Shown: positions 49,901 through 60,138 of the stretch, piece by piece | How the letters are laid out: every line of letters begins with the position of its first letter | Numbering within the stretch: the first letter of the stretch is position 1 | Source of the DNA: Aliidiomarina indica | Lineage (GTDB): Bacteria; Pseudomonadota; Gammaproteobacteria; Enterobacterales; Alteromonadaceae | Length of the DNA: 64,000 nucleotides | Assembly (NCBI RefSeq): GCF_015354615.1 | Contig: NZ_JACAVQ010000001.1 | Location: forward strand, 434,001-498,000 | Direction: 5' to 3' | Program-made: the position numbers and the translations under genes | The notes under the pieces: model-generated | Databases searched by the model: none | What the model was told of the DNA's origin: nothing | Seen by the model: the letters and a program-made list of their open reading frames with translations, nothing else

Positions 49901-49999
49901 GTTACCTTGGCGACTGGGTTTTCCTGTCGGTGCCAGGGCAAACGTATGAGCAGCTCAGATTTACTGCATCCAATCTCCTTGTTGGCGCAACAACTCTAA
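46949..49999 (+). CDS. ydiJ: YdiJ-type FAD/iron-sulfur D-2-hydroxyacid dehydrogenase
   Basis: A 1016-residue fusion. The N-terminal FAD-binding domain (about 45-270) has PRGGGTGTNGQSL and the C-terminal FAD-oxidase domain runs to about 540. A ferredoxin-like region follows, with CNGNGLCF ending MCPSY and the second motif CLACKACSSQCPVKVDIP. A CCG-type domain with GCCGMAGTFG lies near 950. Length equals E. coli YdiJ (1018 aa). Characterised homologues oxidise D-2-hydroxyglutarate or related D-2-hydroxyacids, passing electrons to the respiratory chain. The GTG start has an AGG at good spacing; ATG 46934 is an alternative five codons upstream. Confidence 0.88.
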   Translation: MSKTLTTISPDDAVVAATHPYLDALRKSGFIGDIDVSYSGRLIAATDNSIYQQLPQAVLYPRSQRDVACALKVAQQKAFRHIRFAPRGGGTGTNGQSLTPGIVIDLSRYLTRVLEVNLKEGWARVEAGIVKDALNAELAAHGYFFAPDTSTSNRCTIGGMVATDASGQGSLVYGKTSDHVLALRGFLANGDEIRTAPMPLSDAEKMAEGESAVAEIYRQVIASCVGMRDAIKAKFPPLNRFLTGYDLAHAYDETSNSIDIGRLICGAEGTLAVVTECKLNITPLPTFKVLVNVKYQDFQAALRHAPSLVAAQATSVETIDSNVLDLARSDVVWNEVKDLLTDVPPYRMDGINILEFTGTTQQEIGGKLKRLCTELDQLDPHRTGVIGYQICREASSIEKIYSMRKKAVGLLGATQGKAKPVAFVEDTAVPPEHLADYIMEFRAILDRYGLTYGMFGHVDAGVLHVRPALNMQRPESVQLIRDVSDEVVALTARFGGLMWGEHGKGFRSEYGPEFFGEALFAELRKIKGAFDPRNQLNPGKICTPIKRDESLVTIEGPLRGTFDREIPENTQAQFQGVMDCNGNGLCFNFDADATMCPSYRATGDRRYSPKGRATLLREWLRLHSAQETPPSFAAQSSRKEPGMLANMWLAKAQGDDFNHEVREALDNCLACKACSSQCPVKVDIPSHRSLFYSLYHTRFKRPLKDFVVQRSEGSVVRFARFPRIANLFLQNPLTRWLQKVGIGYQDTPRFSVPSLRTHCQLLQVMSFTQAQQKLDSGQWDPESHVFIVQDAYTSAFDAQVVADFAQVARKLGKEPVLLPFIENGKAAHVKGFLRSFYKKAEGASTFYGQVQRQFKSPLVAMDAASGLVFRDEYRKLGVAHANEFDVQLMHEWLLTHADALAAKATNKHAQSVRVLVHCTEQSMLANSRTEWRQILSNLGYEAQAPAVGCCGMAGTFGHERIHQETSKQLWDMSWQPKIAAQGQGVTLATGFSCRCQGKRMSSSDLLHPISLLAQQL

Positions 50000-50024
50000 A
50001 CTCTATCTGATGGTCATATAGACA

Positions 50025-50062
50025 CAAAAAAGCCGGCACTTAGAAAAAGTACCGGCTTTTTA
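50025..50062. terminator. Bidirectional terminator between ydiJ-like gene and leucine dehydrogenase
   Basis: An A-rich run and GCCGG stem pair with CCGGC and a T tract (about 50027-50038 with 50048-50060, one mismatch), between convergent genes. Confidence 0.8.
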
Positions 50063-50075
50063 GTTTAAGCGGTAA

Positions 50076-51131
50076 TTATAAAGCCGCTTTTTTCTCTGCT
50101 AATTTTTTAGCTAAGATTTCACGCGCCATCTCATCGGCGATTTCACCGGTTGGACGATTTTCATCTTTTGCACGAGTGAAGATTTTATCTAAGGTGTTAT
50201 AGATATTCTTGATACGTGACGATGTTTCTTCCAACGTAAAATTAGCCGCTTCTGAACAAACGTGGATCACGCCGCCGGCGTTGATTACGTAATCAGGTGC
50301 ATACAGAATGCCCATATCTTTCACGATTTTATCGTGGGCAGGGGTGGCTAATTGGTTATTGGCACTTCCAGCAATGACTTTCGCTTTAATACGCTTTAAT
50401 GTCGCGTCATTAATGGTTGCACCTAAAGCACATGGTGCATATACGTCAACGTCCGCATCATAGATTTCATCGATGGATACCGCTGTTGCGCCAAGCTCTT
50501 TTACCGCGCGGTCAACGCTTTCTTGGTTCACATCGCAAACAATCAATTGTGCGCCTTCATCGGCCAGGTACTTAGCAAAATCGTAGCCAACCGCACCAAG
50601 ACCTTGAACACTAACGCGTAGCCCTTTTAGCTCATCTGAACCAAACGCATGCTTAGCAGCAGCCTTCACGCCCAAATACGAACCCAGTGCTGTATGTGGC
50701 GACGGATCGCCAGCTTTTTCTGCGGTACCTGCAACGTAAGGTGTTTCGGTTGCGACAATACCGATGTCGGCTGTGCGAATATTGACGTCTTCAGCCGTAA
50801 TATACTTGCCGCCCAGGGCGTTAACAAAACGACCATAGGCTTTAAATAATTCTTCACTTTTGTCAGTTTTCGCGTCACCAATGATGACCGCTTTTCCACC
50901 ACCGAGTGGCAATCCTGCCAATGCGCTCTTGTACGTCATACCGCGCGAGAGACGCAAAACATCGGTTAAAGCATCTTCTGAGCTCGCATAGTTCCACATC
51001 CGGGTTCCGCCAAGGGAAGGGCCCATCGTAGTATCATGCACAGCTATAATTGCTTTAAGTCCGGTTACCTTGTCATGACAAAACACGATCTGTTCGTGGT
51101 TGTCATATTCAATATGCTCGAATAGCGCCAT
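50076..51131 (-). CDS. Leucine dehydrogenase (Glu/Leu/Phe/Val dehydrogenase)
   Basis: A 351-residue NAD-dependent branched-chain amino acid dehydrogenase. MALFEHIEYDNHEQIVF is the classic leucine dehydrogenase start. GPSLGGTRMW, the catalytic-lysine segments MTYKSALAGLPLGGGKAVI (about 67-85) and the nucleotide-binding VQGLGAVGYDFA follow. It deaminates leucine, isoleucine and valine to the keto acids, the first step of their use as carbon source. The frame runs 10 codons further, but the chosen ATG has GAGG before it. This gene is typical of marine Alteromonadales and absent from E. coli. Confidence 0.93.
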   Translation of the reverse strand: MALFEHIEYDNHEQIVFCHDKVTGLKAIIAVHDTTMGPSLGGTRMWNYASSEDALTDVLRLSRGMTYKSALAGLPLGGGKAVIIGDAKTDKSEELFKAYGRFVNALGGKYITAEDVNIRTADIGIVATETPYVAGTAEKAGDPSPHTALGSYLGVKAAAKHAFGSDELKGLRVSVQGLGAVGYDFAKYLADEGAQLIVCDVNQESVDRAVKELGATAVSIDEIYDADVDVYAPCALGATINDATLKRIKAKVIAGSANNQLATPAHDKIVKDMGILYAPDYVINAGGVIHVCSEAANFTLEETSSRIKNIYNTLDKIFTRAKDENRPTGEIADEMAREILAKKLAEKKAAL

Positions 51132-51171
51132 AACGGCTAACCTCATTGTTGTCTTAGACACAAAATCGGAG

Positions 51172-51190
51172 CGTAAACTAACACTTTACG
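51172..51190. promoter_or_regulatory. Inverted repeat upstream of leucine dehydrogenase, possible operator
   Basis: CGTAAA-N7-TTTACG (51172-51177 with 51185-51190), followed by TTTACGTTAAC (51185-51195), lies 41-64 bp before the leucine dehydrogenase start. TTTACGTTAAC resembles half of the LiuR motif of branched-chain amino acid genes as I remember it. The rest of the 313-bp gap (51132-51444) shows no gene. Confidence 0.4.
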
Positions 51191-51444
51191 TTAACTGTTA
51201 CCAGTGACCTTAAGGCAAAAAACGGTCTTTTTTTAACGCAAACTATCAACTTGTCTTTACACGCTTCTGGTCAGTCCAGAATGTCATGGATCCCCCACTC
51301 TGATGCACTCTGTGAGGTTTTCCTGTACGCATTTCCCTGCTACTATGAGCAGCATAATTTTCGTTGCACACAGTTAGCAATCGATTGATTTAAGCAAAGT
51401 AAGCGGCCTAGTTGCAGGTCAGTTGTATAAAATGAGAGTAAAAT

Positions 51445-51867
51445 ATGAATGATCAACCCGTAATGACAGAAGAACAACAAAACGATTGGGTGCGCGAGCA
51501 ATTTCAAAAAGCCAATGGCTACCTTGTTGAAAAGGGCATGATTACCGATCAAGTTCTCACTAAAGAATCACTCTATTTGGTACCGCAAATAGCCGTTTGG
51601 AAATTCACCTTAAAAGGCGTCACCGAAAAAGTATGGGCCATTTCTGGTGTTGTGCCTACCGATCATGTGGATGCGAAAGTTGCAGAGAACCCGCGGGATG
51701 CTTTACGTCATTTTAGTTTACGTTGGCAGCTGCGCGCCGAAGAGATTTTGAACAACAAGGCAAGCGATGAAACCCAGCGCAAATTTGCGGGAATGCTCAT
51801 TGTCCACGCTGAAGCTTGTTACGATTTGGTACAAAATGATGAGTTGTGGCAGAGCTTAGCGCGTTAA
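51445..51867 (+). CDS. DUF4826-family protein of unknown function
   Basis: A 140-residue soluble protein. It starts MNDQPVMTEEQQNDWVREQF, has a central beta-rich part with LVPQIAVWKFTLKG and WAISGVVPTDHV, and a helical C-terminal half with ALRHFSLRWQLRAEEI and HAEACYDLVQNDELW. I recognise it as DUF4826, a family found mainly in Alteromonadales and related marine bacteria with no known role. It has no signal peptide or membrane segment. It stands alone, with its own upstream region and a strong terminator. Confidence 0.75.
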   Translation: MNDQPVMTEEQQNDWVREQFQKANGYLVEKGMITDQVLTKESLYLVPQIAVWKFTLKGVTEKVWAISGVVPTDHVDAKVAENPRDALRHFSLRWQLRAEEILNNKASDETQRKFAGMLIVHAEACYDLVQNDELWQSLAR

Positions 51868-51891
51868 AAGCAACCAACGACAACGAATAAT

Positions 51892-51933
51892 AAAAAAGGT
51901 GAACAGGTTCATTCCGTTGTTCACCTTTTTTTT
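51892..51933. terminator. Bidirectional terminator after DUF4826 gene
   Basis: AAAAAAGGTGAAC (51892-51904) pairs with GTTCACCTTTTTT (51919-51931), 14-base loop, with an eight-T tract in all. It lies between convergent DUF4826 and roxA genes. Confidence 0.9.
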
Positions 51934-51979
51934 GCCAAGCGCCGGCGGCTTGGCTGCTGTAATGAGTCGCAAACGCCGT

Positions 51980-53175
51980 TTAGTTTTCTTCGTTCGAGAA
52001 GATAAACAAGCCTTCATTAACCACGCCACAGACAAGTTGTCGCGCTAGGGGGCTGTCTAGATACTCCAGAAGAATAGCGCTTTCAATGCAATCTGACATT
52101 TCGTTAAGAATCACAAATAGCGCTTCGGCATCGTCATCAAGTTCAAACCATTGCCCTTGGACTACTGCGTAGAGGCGTTCTTCAATCACGGTGGTGAGCA
52201 TCCGTACCCCAACGGCTTTAAACAGAAAAGGCTGTTGTACGACAACGTAAGGTAGACGACTTTCCGTGAGCGGTAATTCAGGCCATTCAGGCAGAGGCGG
52301 TCGCGGGTTCTTTGAAAGCAGCTCAGCGATAATCCGATGAAGTTGCGCCTTATCATCCACAGCCTTTCTAATCAGTGCTTGAAAATCGTCAATGACTGCT
52401 TCGGGTAAGTGCCAAGGATCAACGTCGACCAGTTCCGTGCGAGAGGCTGTTAATAATTGCGCTGTTTGGTCAGAAAAGCGCTGCTGCCATATTTCATGTT
52501 CTAGGGCATGATCGGCACATGCGGAAAGAAGCTCGGCTTGGCTCGGTGCGCGAAACCCCACCGAATAGTTCATCGCCGACGCTAAAGTATCGCCCGCGTG
52601 AGGAAACCCAGCAGGGATGTAGATCATGTCGCCGGGTTCCAACACCTCATCAATAATGGCCTGAAAAGGTTCCGTTTGCTTTAGGTCTGGGTGGGGCAAA
52701 ACGGTCGCCAATGGCTGTTTATCGCCCACTTGCCAGCGCCGTTGGCCTTGACCTTGGATAATAAATACATCGTATTGGTCTACATGCGGCCCGACGCCTC
52801 CTTGTGGCGTTGAATAGCTCACCATCAGATCATCAATACGCCAATCGGGCAAAAATCGGAACGCTCTTAGCAGTGCCTGAGCATCGGGAACATGTTCATT
52901 TACTGCCTGCACCAATAAACTCCAGCCTTGTTCCGGCAGCTCATCAAAGTGCTCAAATGGACCATGAGCAACGTGCCAACGCTGCGCTTCTTGAATAACC
53001 AAACGAGAATCGACGCCATGATCCATAGCTAACCCAGCAAGTTCTTCCGGTGCTAAGGGATCGCTAAAATCGACAAAGGCTTGGCGAATAACAACAGGCT
53101 TTTGTTGCCAATGATCGCGCAAGAATGCGACAGGATCCCATGCAAAGTGGTTAAGAACGAAGCTAGGTTCAGACA

Positions 53176-53176
<1 letters not shown>
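51980..53176 (-). CDS. roxA: 50S ribosomal protein L16 arginine hydroxylase (YcfD/RoxA)
   Basis: A 398-residue JmjC-type 2-oxoglutarate/Fe(II) oxygenase. The iron triad is visible as His131 and Asp133 in HVDQYDVF and His193 in IPAGFPHAG. A winged-helix C-terminal part follows. E. coli RoxA hydroxylates an arginine of ribosomal protein L16. It shares one base with the purB stop (TAATG), so it is coupled to purB. E. coli has roxA close to purB too, with phoPQ in between; those genes are missing here. Confidence 0.93.
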
Positions 53177-54588
<1,412 letters not shown>

Positions 54589-54645
54589 TTACTCCATTGG
54601 TTAAGTTCAGAGGCGACCAACGAGAGGACACCCCAGAGTTTAGAA

Positions 54646-55284
54646 TTATGCGTTTAGTAACTGCTCTAATGCTTTCAGTAGCCGCTTTCTTGAAAATATA
54701 ATTTGTCGCCGTTTACCACCGAGTTGGCGCCACAAAACGGCACTGCGAATGCCGGCGAGCAACATCGCCCGAATATGGTGCTGCACTTCTGGACGTTGCA
54801 AACATTCGGGTTTGCCATGCACTTGAATGCGAGGGCCAAGGGGACTAATCACATCGCTATAAAGCTGACCTAAATGCTCAACGATACGGTGATGGTCAAA
54901 ATCAAACTCATCCCGCTGCCGTTTAATTTGCGTAAGTCCACGGCTCAGTGCATGTAACGCCTTTGGGTTTTTCATTAAATGCCGTTCAAGTGCGAGAATA
55001 CCAACCACATATCGGGTTTGCTCGACATCTTTCGCACCTTGGCCGTTGAGTTGGCCTAATAACACCCGTAGCGCTGGCTGCAACGCCTGCACGCTGCCAT
55101 ATACCGCTAACGTATTCTCAGGATCGGTTTCTAATAAACTATGAATCAGAGTATCGCTGTAATCGACAGGGTAGACTTCGCCGCGGCGCGCTAGTTGCTG
55201 TGCACATATCGCAGCCAAGCCGATACCACCAAAAGCCAGCATACGGTCATGCCAAATTGTCGGAAGCGCGTTGCCAGAAGTCAT
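54646..55284 (-). CDS. hflD: HflD, high-frequency lysogenization protein homologue
   Basis: A 212-residue helical protein of the HflD family with the characteristic WHDRMLAFGGIGLAAICAQQLARRGEV start and YVVGILALERHLMKNP in the middle. E. coli HflD is membrane-associated and binds phage lambda CII. Its normal cellular job is unclear. It sits between mnmA and purB as in E. coli and shares one base with the mnmA stop (TAATG). Confidence 0.93.
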   Translation of the reverse strand: MTSGNALPTIWHDRMLAFGGIGLAAICAQQLARRGEVYPVDYSDTLIHSLLETDPENTLAVYGSVQALQPALRVLLGQLNGQGAKDVEQTRYVVGILALERHLMKNPKALHALSRGLTQIKRQRDEFDFDHHRIVEHLGQLYSDVISPLGPRIQVHGKPECLQRPEVQHHIRAMLLAGIRSAVLWRQLGGKRRQIIFSRKRLLKALEQLLNA

Positions 55285-56405
55285 TACAGGGCAACCTCAA
55301 AGTCGGTTAATCGCTGCTCAATAATACCTCCGCCAAGACACACGTCGTCTTGGTAGAATACGGCAGACTGACCGGGGGTCACCGCCGCTACTGGTGCATC
55401 AAAGGTAACCCGGATTTGACCATTCTCTAGCGGCTCAACAACACAGGGGATATCCTGTTGGCGATAGCGGGTTTTAACCACGCAGTGGAACGTTGTGGTT
55501 GGCTCTTGGCGATTTACCCAGTGCAGCTGAGCTGCAATGAGACCGTTAGAAAACAGGCGAGGGTGGTCGCTTCCTTGAGCAACGATCAAGTTGTTGTTGG
55601 CCACATCCTTATCGACAACATACCAAGGTTCGTCGCCAGCATTGGCTAAGCCGCCAATGTGAAGGCCTTTACGTTGGCCTATGGTGTGATACATCAAGCC
55701 TTCGTGTTGGCCTAATTCATTGCCATCGACATCTTTAATCAACCCCGGCTGAGCCGGAAGATATTGTTGTAGGAAATCCTTAAACTTACGCTCACCAATA
55801 AAACAAATGCCGGTAGAGTCTTTCTTTCCAGCTGTGACCAGACCTTGTGCTTCAGCGATTGCACGAACCTCGGGTTTTTCGAGCTCGCCCACTGGGAAAA
55901 GAGTTTGGGCAATGTGCTCATGGGATAGCGTATAAAGAAAATAGCTCTGATCTTTGTTATTGTCGTGACCACGTATCAATTGCCAACGACCATCGTCGCC
56001 CAATCGTCTTTGGCAGTAGTGCCCAGTGGCAATATAATCTGCGCGAAGCTCTTCTGCGGCAAACTCCAAAAATGCTTTAAATTTAATTTCTTTATTACAC
56101 ATAATATCTGGGTTGGGCGTTCGACCCGCCCGATACTCGGTAAGAAAATGTTCAAACACGTTATCCCAGTATTCTGATGCAAAATTAACCGTATGTAGAG
56201 GAATGCCTAAGGTCTCACACACTGCTTCTGCATCTGCGAGGTCAGTGGCGGCGGAACAATACTCATCGGTATCATCTTCTTCCCAGTTTTTCATAAACAA
56301 GCCTTCTACTTGATAACCTTGCTGGATGAGCAAGTAAGCAGAAACGGAAGAGTCGACACCGCCAGACATACCGACGATCACGCGTTTTGAGGCAGAGTCA
56401 GCCAT
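55284..56405 (-). CDS. mnmA: tRNA-specific 2-thiouridylase
   Basis: A 373-residue enzyme that thiolates uridine-34 of tRNA-Lys, Glu and Gln. The PP-loop [15 protein letters not shown] (about 12-26), the catalytic Cys pair in [11 protein letters not shown] and [14 protein letters not shown], and MKNWEEDD are all present. The frame has two earlier possible starts (TTG 56438, ATG 56417). The chosen ATG gives the E. coli-like N-terminus, although no clear ribosome site is seen for any of them. Confidence 0.96.
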   Translation of the reverse strand: MADSASKRVIVGMSGGVDSSVSAYLLIQQGYQVEGLFMKNWEEDDTDEYCSAATDLADAEAVCETLGIPLHTVNFASEYWDNVFEHFLTEYRAGRTPNPDIMCNKEIKFKAFLEFAAEELRADYIATGHYCQRRLGDDGRWQLIRGHDNNKDQSYFLYTLSHEHIAQTLFPVGELEKPEVRAIAEAQGLVTAGKKDSTGICFIGERKFKDFLQQYLPAQPGLIKDVDGNELGQHEGLMYHTIGQRKGLHIGGLANAGDEPWYVVDKDVANNNLIVAQGSDHPRLFSNGLIAAQLHWVNRQEPTTTFHCVVKTRYRQQDIPCVVEPLENGQIRVTFDAPVAAVTPGQSAVFYQDDVCLGGGIIEQRLTDFEVAL

Positions 56406-56498
56406 GGAGTTATGCATAGGGTTGGTTCTATTTGCCAAGATTTTTCACCGAGAACGAATTGACGCGAATTCTAGCATTTTTTCAGGCTATTGGGCCAG

Positions 56499-57152
56499 TT
56501 AAAGTGTAACTTCCCGATAGCTTCCAGGGGGTAAGTCAGCGATTGTCCAAGGCCCAATTTGCCATCGAATAAGGCGTAAGGTTGGATGCCCAATATGGGC
56601 TGTCATTCGTCGAACCTGACGGTTTCTTCCTTCCTTTAAGGTGATCCGTAACCATGTATCTACAATGTGTTTGCGAACCCGCACTGGGGGTGTCCGTGGC
56701 CATATCCATTCAGGCTCGGAAACGGCTTCCACTTCGGCAGGTAAGGTTTTGCCATCGTTAAGCTCAACCCCTGCAGCCAGTGCTGTTAGGGCCTCTGCGC
56801 TGGGCTGGCCTTCGACTAACACGTAATAGACTTTCGCCTGTTTAAACTTTGGTGATGAAATCTTTGCCTGTAACTGACCATCATTGGTAAGTACAAGAAG
56901 CCCTTCACTATCTTTATCTAACCGACCTGCCGCATAAACGTGAGGTATATCAATAAAGTCTTTAAGGGTGCGGTCGCCGGCTTCACCTGTGAACTGACAC
57001 AACACATGCATGGGTTTGTTAAAGAGGATTAGGCGTCTTTCTGGCGCGAGAGCAGTGCGCCGCGCACCTTTCGGTGTTGCGCTGCCAGATAGCTGAGGAG
57101 AGGTTTTGGCGCGGTTTGTTGCAGTGCCTTTGTGGCGAGATTTGTAAGCCAT
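56499..57152 (-). CDS. rluE: 23S rRNA pseudouridine(2457) synthase
   Basis: A 217-residue RsuA/RluB-family enzyme, exactly the E. coli RluE length. [16 protein letters not shown] opens the domain, and the catalytic Asp is in [19 protein letters not shown] (about 76-94), without the S4 domain of its relatives. [13 protein letters not shown] follows. The frame is open 72 codons further upstream across the promoter gap, which is chance. In E. coli rluE is also close to mnmA, with nudJ between. Confidence 0.93.
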   Translation of the reverse strand: MAYKSRHKGTATNRAKTSPQLSGSATPKGARRTALAPERRLILFNKPMHVLCQFTGEAGDRTLKDFIDIPHVYAAGRLDKDSEGLLVLTNDGQLQAKISSPKFKQAKVYYVLVEGQPSAEALTALAAGVELNDGKTLPAEVEAVSEPEWIWPRTPPVRVRKHIVDTWLRITLKEGRNRQVRRMTAHIGHPTLRLIRWQIGPWTIADLPPGSYREVTL

Positions 57153-57275
57153 AACACTCAGAACAGTTTGAGAAATATGCGTGTCATTGTACCATAGGGT
57201 ATTCACTAAGCCGATGTTTCGTACTTTTCTCGAAGTATCGCCATCTTTCAGCATTATATAATTAGAGATATAACT

Positions 57276-58181
57276 ATGCAGGAACAGTTTCGCGGCTCCT
57301 ATCAGCACGCCAAATCCCATACCCAAAAGCTCGATATAAATACCATTATGAAAGGCGCTTATGAGCATGTAAAAACACGGCGTGGGCCATTTATGGGAGC
57401 GTTTGCATGGACTCTTCTTCTGTTATTTGCCGCGGTGTTGTTTGTGGGTGTGTTAATTCAAGTACTCTCCATTGAAATAAATGAAAGGGTCGAAGAAATC
57501 CTCGGCATAGCAATTCAAACCCTTATTCTTGCGCCTTGTGTAGCGGGCCTCTATTTGGTGAGTTTGAAAACCACATTAACCATCAAACCGACCAGAGAAG
57601 ATTTCTTCTTATACTTCCAGAATCCTTGGCGAATTATTGGGACGGCTATCGTCATTGCGCTGTTTACACAAGTTGGGCTTGTATTTGGAACTGCGATTGG
57701 TTTGATTTGGATGGCAATTACCCAGATTTTATTTACCCTCGCAATCCCTATGGCTGCGCTTTATCAGGCAAAACCATTTGCGGCAGTAATAGGGTCAATG
57801 CAACTGGCATGGCAGAACATCGGCGCGTTTTTTATCTTCCATCTTGTTTTATTTGCCTTCTATATGTTGATCGGAATTGGTGTTGTTATTCTCATCACCT
57901 TTGCTCAGGCAGGTAGTGCTGGAATGGTTGCCGCGATTCTCGGCGGGCTTGCATTAACCTATGTGTTGTTTACTCGGGTTATCCCTCTGTATTTTTTCAC
58001 CATTGCCGAAATGTATCGTATTCTATTTGGCATTTCTCCGTCTCAAGACGCAAACAGTGTTGATGGTAATAACCCGGTGGTCAACGTAGACCAAGACGAC
58101 TCGGCTGAATCATCGAAAGACGAAGGTACACCGCGTGATGCCGACACAGACACAAATAAGCCGGATGATTTTCGGGCCTAA
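57276..58181 (+). CDS. Polytopic membrane protein of unknown function
   Basis: A 301-residue protein I do not recognise with confidence. About six membrane helices are visible (roughly 42-66, 76-98, 119-145, 147-164, 183-209 and 217-245), after a basic N-terminus (HVKTRRGPF) and before a 50-residue acidic, Ser/Asp-rich tail (from about 253) that is probably cytoplasmic and disordered. It resembles small conserved inner-membrane proteins of Alteromonadales, perhaps of the YciC/DUF2189 kind, but no diagnostic motif is seen. It stands alone between rluE and bax. An upstream TATAAT at 57257-57262 is too close to the ATG to judge. Confidence 0.75.
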   Translation: MQEQFRGSYQHAKSHTQKLDINTIMKGAYEHVKTRRGPFMGAFAWTLLLLFAAVLFVGVLIQVLSIEINERVEEILGIAIQTLILAPCVAGLYLVSLKTTLTIKPTREDFFLYFQNPWRIIGTAIVIALFTQVGLVFGTAIGLIWMAITQILFTLAIPMAALYQAKPFAAVIGSMQLAWQNIGAFFIFHLVLFAFYMLIGIGVVILITFAQAGSAGMVAAILGGLALTYVLFTRVIPLYFFTIAEMYRILFGISPSQDANSVDGNNPVVNVDQDDSAESSKDEGTPRDADTDTNKPDDFRA

Positions 58182-58189
58182 TCGTTGTG

Positions 58190-58195
58190 TATAAT
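58190..58195 (+). promoter_or_regulatory. -10 element TATAAT upstream of bax
   Basis: A perfect -10 hexamer 33 bp before the bax ATG; the -35 region is not convincing. Confidence 0.4.
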
Positions 58196-58228
58196 AGATA
58201 CGAATAAAGCACGGGGCATGTTTGTTTA

Positions 58229-59077
58229 ATGAATAAAGTACGCATATTTCAAGGTCTATCATTGGTGGTGGTTGCTGTCGCTGTGCTAGTGCCATTTTAT
58301 CTTGAGCACGGGTATAAAGATCGCGAGCGGTCTTATCAGATGGAAACCTCTGATCGGCTTCCGCCTGTGCAAGCGCGCCTCCACAGTGAAACCGTTGATG
58401 TACCTGATTTTGGTTCTATTCATGATATCAATGCCCGTAAAATTGAGTTTTTCAGCTATTTGTTACCTGCGATCGATTACGAAAATAGCGTATTACTCGA
58501 GCAACGGCGTCACTTAGAGCTGCTCTTACAAAAGCATCGAAGTCGGCAAAGTTTTAGCGCTGCGGAGCAGCGTTGGGTGAATGATATGGCGCGTTACTAT
58601 CGCGTAACGCAACGGCAACGGGAAGAAAAGCTGTTAACGCTGTTACGTCGGGTTGATGTTATCCCCGATACCTTAGTGCTGATTCAAGCAGCAAATGAAT
58701 CAGGCTGGGGTACTTCACGCTTCGCATTAGATGCCCGTAACTTTTTTGGTCAGTGGTGTTGGAATGAAGGCTGTGGAATAGTGCCAGCGGCCCGCCCAGA
58801 GGGCGCTGTCCATGAGGTCCAGTATTTTGATAGCGTTGAAGCGTCTGTACGCGCCTACATGCGAAACCTAAACACGCATCCGGCATACTATGACCTGCGG
58901 TCAATTCGTGCCGATTTGCGCCGCCAAGGCATTCCTATCACGGCTCAACCGCTCACACTTGGTTTACTCAGCTACTCGGAGCGGGGTGAAGACTATATCG
59001 CTGAACTTAATCAAATGATTCGAGTAAACCGCGCGGTCATACAAGATGCTCGCATGATGACGTCATTTGATCTGTAA
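58229..59077 (+). CDS. bax: Bax-type glucosaminidase, membrane-anchored
   Basis: A 282-residue protein with an N-terminal helix (about 9-27), a helical linker and a glucosaminidase/lysozyme-like domain (about 140-270). [27 protein letters not shown] (split: [14 protein letters not shown] then NFFGQWCW) is the family signature with the likely catalytic Glu in ANESGWG. E. coli Bax belongs to this family; its exact substrate is thought to be peptidoglycan but is not settled. The 3' end overlaps convergent ttcA by 15 bp. Confidence 0.88.
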   Translation: MNKVRIFQGLSLVVVAVAVLVPFYLEHGYKDRERSYQMETSDRLPPVQARLHSETVDVPDFGSIHDINARKIEFFSYLLPAIDYENSVLLEQRRHLELLLQKHRSRQSFSAAEQRWVNDMARYYRVTQRQREEKLLTLLRRVDVIPDTLVLIQAANESGWGTSRFALDARNFFGQWCWNEGCGIVPAARPEGAVHEVQYFDSVEASVRAYMRNLNTHPAYYDLRSIRADLRRQGIPITAQPLTLGLLSYSERGEDYIAELNQMIRVNRAVIQDARMMTSFDL

Positions 59078-60034
59078 CGTCGGAATTTCAATGGCATTTA
59101 CATGCGCGGTGTCATCATCTTGAATAAATCGGCTTGGCTCACCTAAGGAAGGTGGGTCAAACGCTGTATCCCCATTTGGATCTGCAATGCCAGTAGCTGC
59201 CAGCCCCTGAAAATTAAACAATGTGGAATCCGCGAGGTGGCTAGGGACAACCTGAGTCATCGCCTTGAACATACTTTCAATTCGTCCAGGGTATTGCCTG
59301 TCCCAAGTTTGCAGCATCTCCTTAATCACTTTTCGCTGAAGGTTTTCCTGCGAGCCACAAAGATTGCAGGGAATAATCGGATATTGCTTTGCCGTCGCAT
59401 ACCGTTTGATATCTTTCTCACGTACATAAGCCAATGGCCTAATCACAACGTGCTCTCCGTTATCACTCACAAGTTTAGGCGGCATCGACTTCAAGGTCCC
59501 CCCGTAGAACATGTTCAGTAACATGGTCTCAATAAGGTCGTCGCGATGATGGCCTAGCGCAATTTTGGTAGCGCCGAGCTCTTTCGCCGTGCGATAAAGG
59601 ATCCCTCGGCGTAACCGTGAACATAGGGCACAGGTGGTCTTACCTTCAGGTACTTTCTCTTTAACGATGCTATAAGTATCTTCATTTACTATGCGATAGG
59701 GCACACCTTCGGCGGTGAGATACTCCGGTAACACGTGCGCTGGGAAGCCCGGTTGTTTCTGGTCGAGATTGACTGCAATTAATTCAAACTGAACCGGCGC
59801 AACCCGCTGCAGATAGCGCAGGGTGCTTAATAACGTGTAGCTATCCTTACCGCCAGATAGGCAAACCATAATGCGGTCGCCTTGTTCGATCATATTGAAA
59901 TCTTCGATCGCTTTACCGGCTGCTCGGCGAATACGTTTTTCCAGCTTATTGATGCTGTATGATTGCTTTGCCGCAGCCTTCGGTCGGGCGGATTCGGAAC
60001 CAGCGGTAGGCGCGGACATAAACTCAACAGACAT
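59063..60034 (-). CDS. ttcA: tRNA-cytidine(32) 2-sulfurtransferase
   Basis: A 323-residue PP-loop enzyme that thiolates C32 of some tRNAs. The PP-loop [13 protein letters not shown] (about 57-69), first CxxC in [10 protein letters not shown] and second in [10 protein letters not shown] are intact; these cysteines hold an iron-sulfur cluster. [18 protein letters not shown] is almost identical to E. coli. The frame is open further upstream through the uspE terminator; the ATG used here or one five codons later is real. It follows uspE on the same strand behind that terminator. Confidence 0.95.
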   Translation of the reverse strand: MSVEFMSAPTAGSESARPKAAAKQSYSINKLEKRIRRAAGKAIEDFNMIEQGDRIMVCLSGGKDSYTLLSTLRYLQRVAPVQFELIAVNLDQKQPGFPAHVLPEYLTAEGVPYRIVNEDTYSIVKEKVPEGKTTCALCSRLRRGILYRTAKELGATKIALGHHRDDLIETMLLNMFYGGTLKSMPPKLVSDNGEHVVIRPLAYVREKDIKRYATAKQYPIIPCNLCGSQENLQRKVIKEMLQTWDRQYPGRIESMFKAMTQVVPSHLADSTLFNFQGLAATGIADPNGDTAFDPPSLGEPSRFIQDDDTAHVNAIEIPTLQIK

Positions 60035-60060
60035 GACAATTTTCCATTTAAACAACAGCA

Positions 60061-60094
60061 ATAAAAAAGGCCGGCAATTATAACTGCCGGCCTT
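60061..60094 (-). terminator. Intrinsic terminator after uspE
   Basis: A perfect 10-bp GC-rich stem (60067-60076 with 60085-60094), 8-base loop, and a T tract on the minus strand (60063-60068). It lies just before ttcA, ending the cco-fnr-uspE transcript. Confidence 0.9.
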
Positions 60095-60138
60095 AGGATG
60101 ATGCAATGGTGACCACCGCGTCTTGGCGGCATGAATCG

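Noticed and set aside
56499-57368. 289-residue version of RluE
   Set aside because: The extra 72 N-terminal residues are hydrophobic and unlike the family; the shorter form is exactly the E. coli length.
59063-60106. 347-residue version of TtcA
   Set aside because: The extension reads through the uspE terminator hairpin, so it cannot be the natural start.
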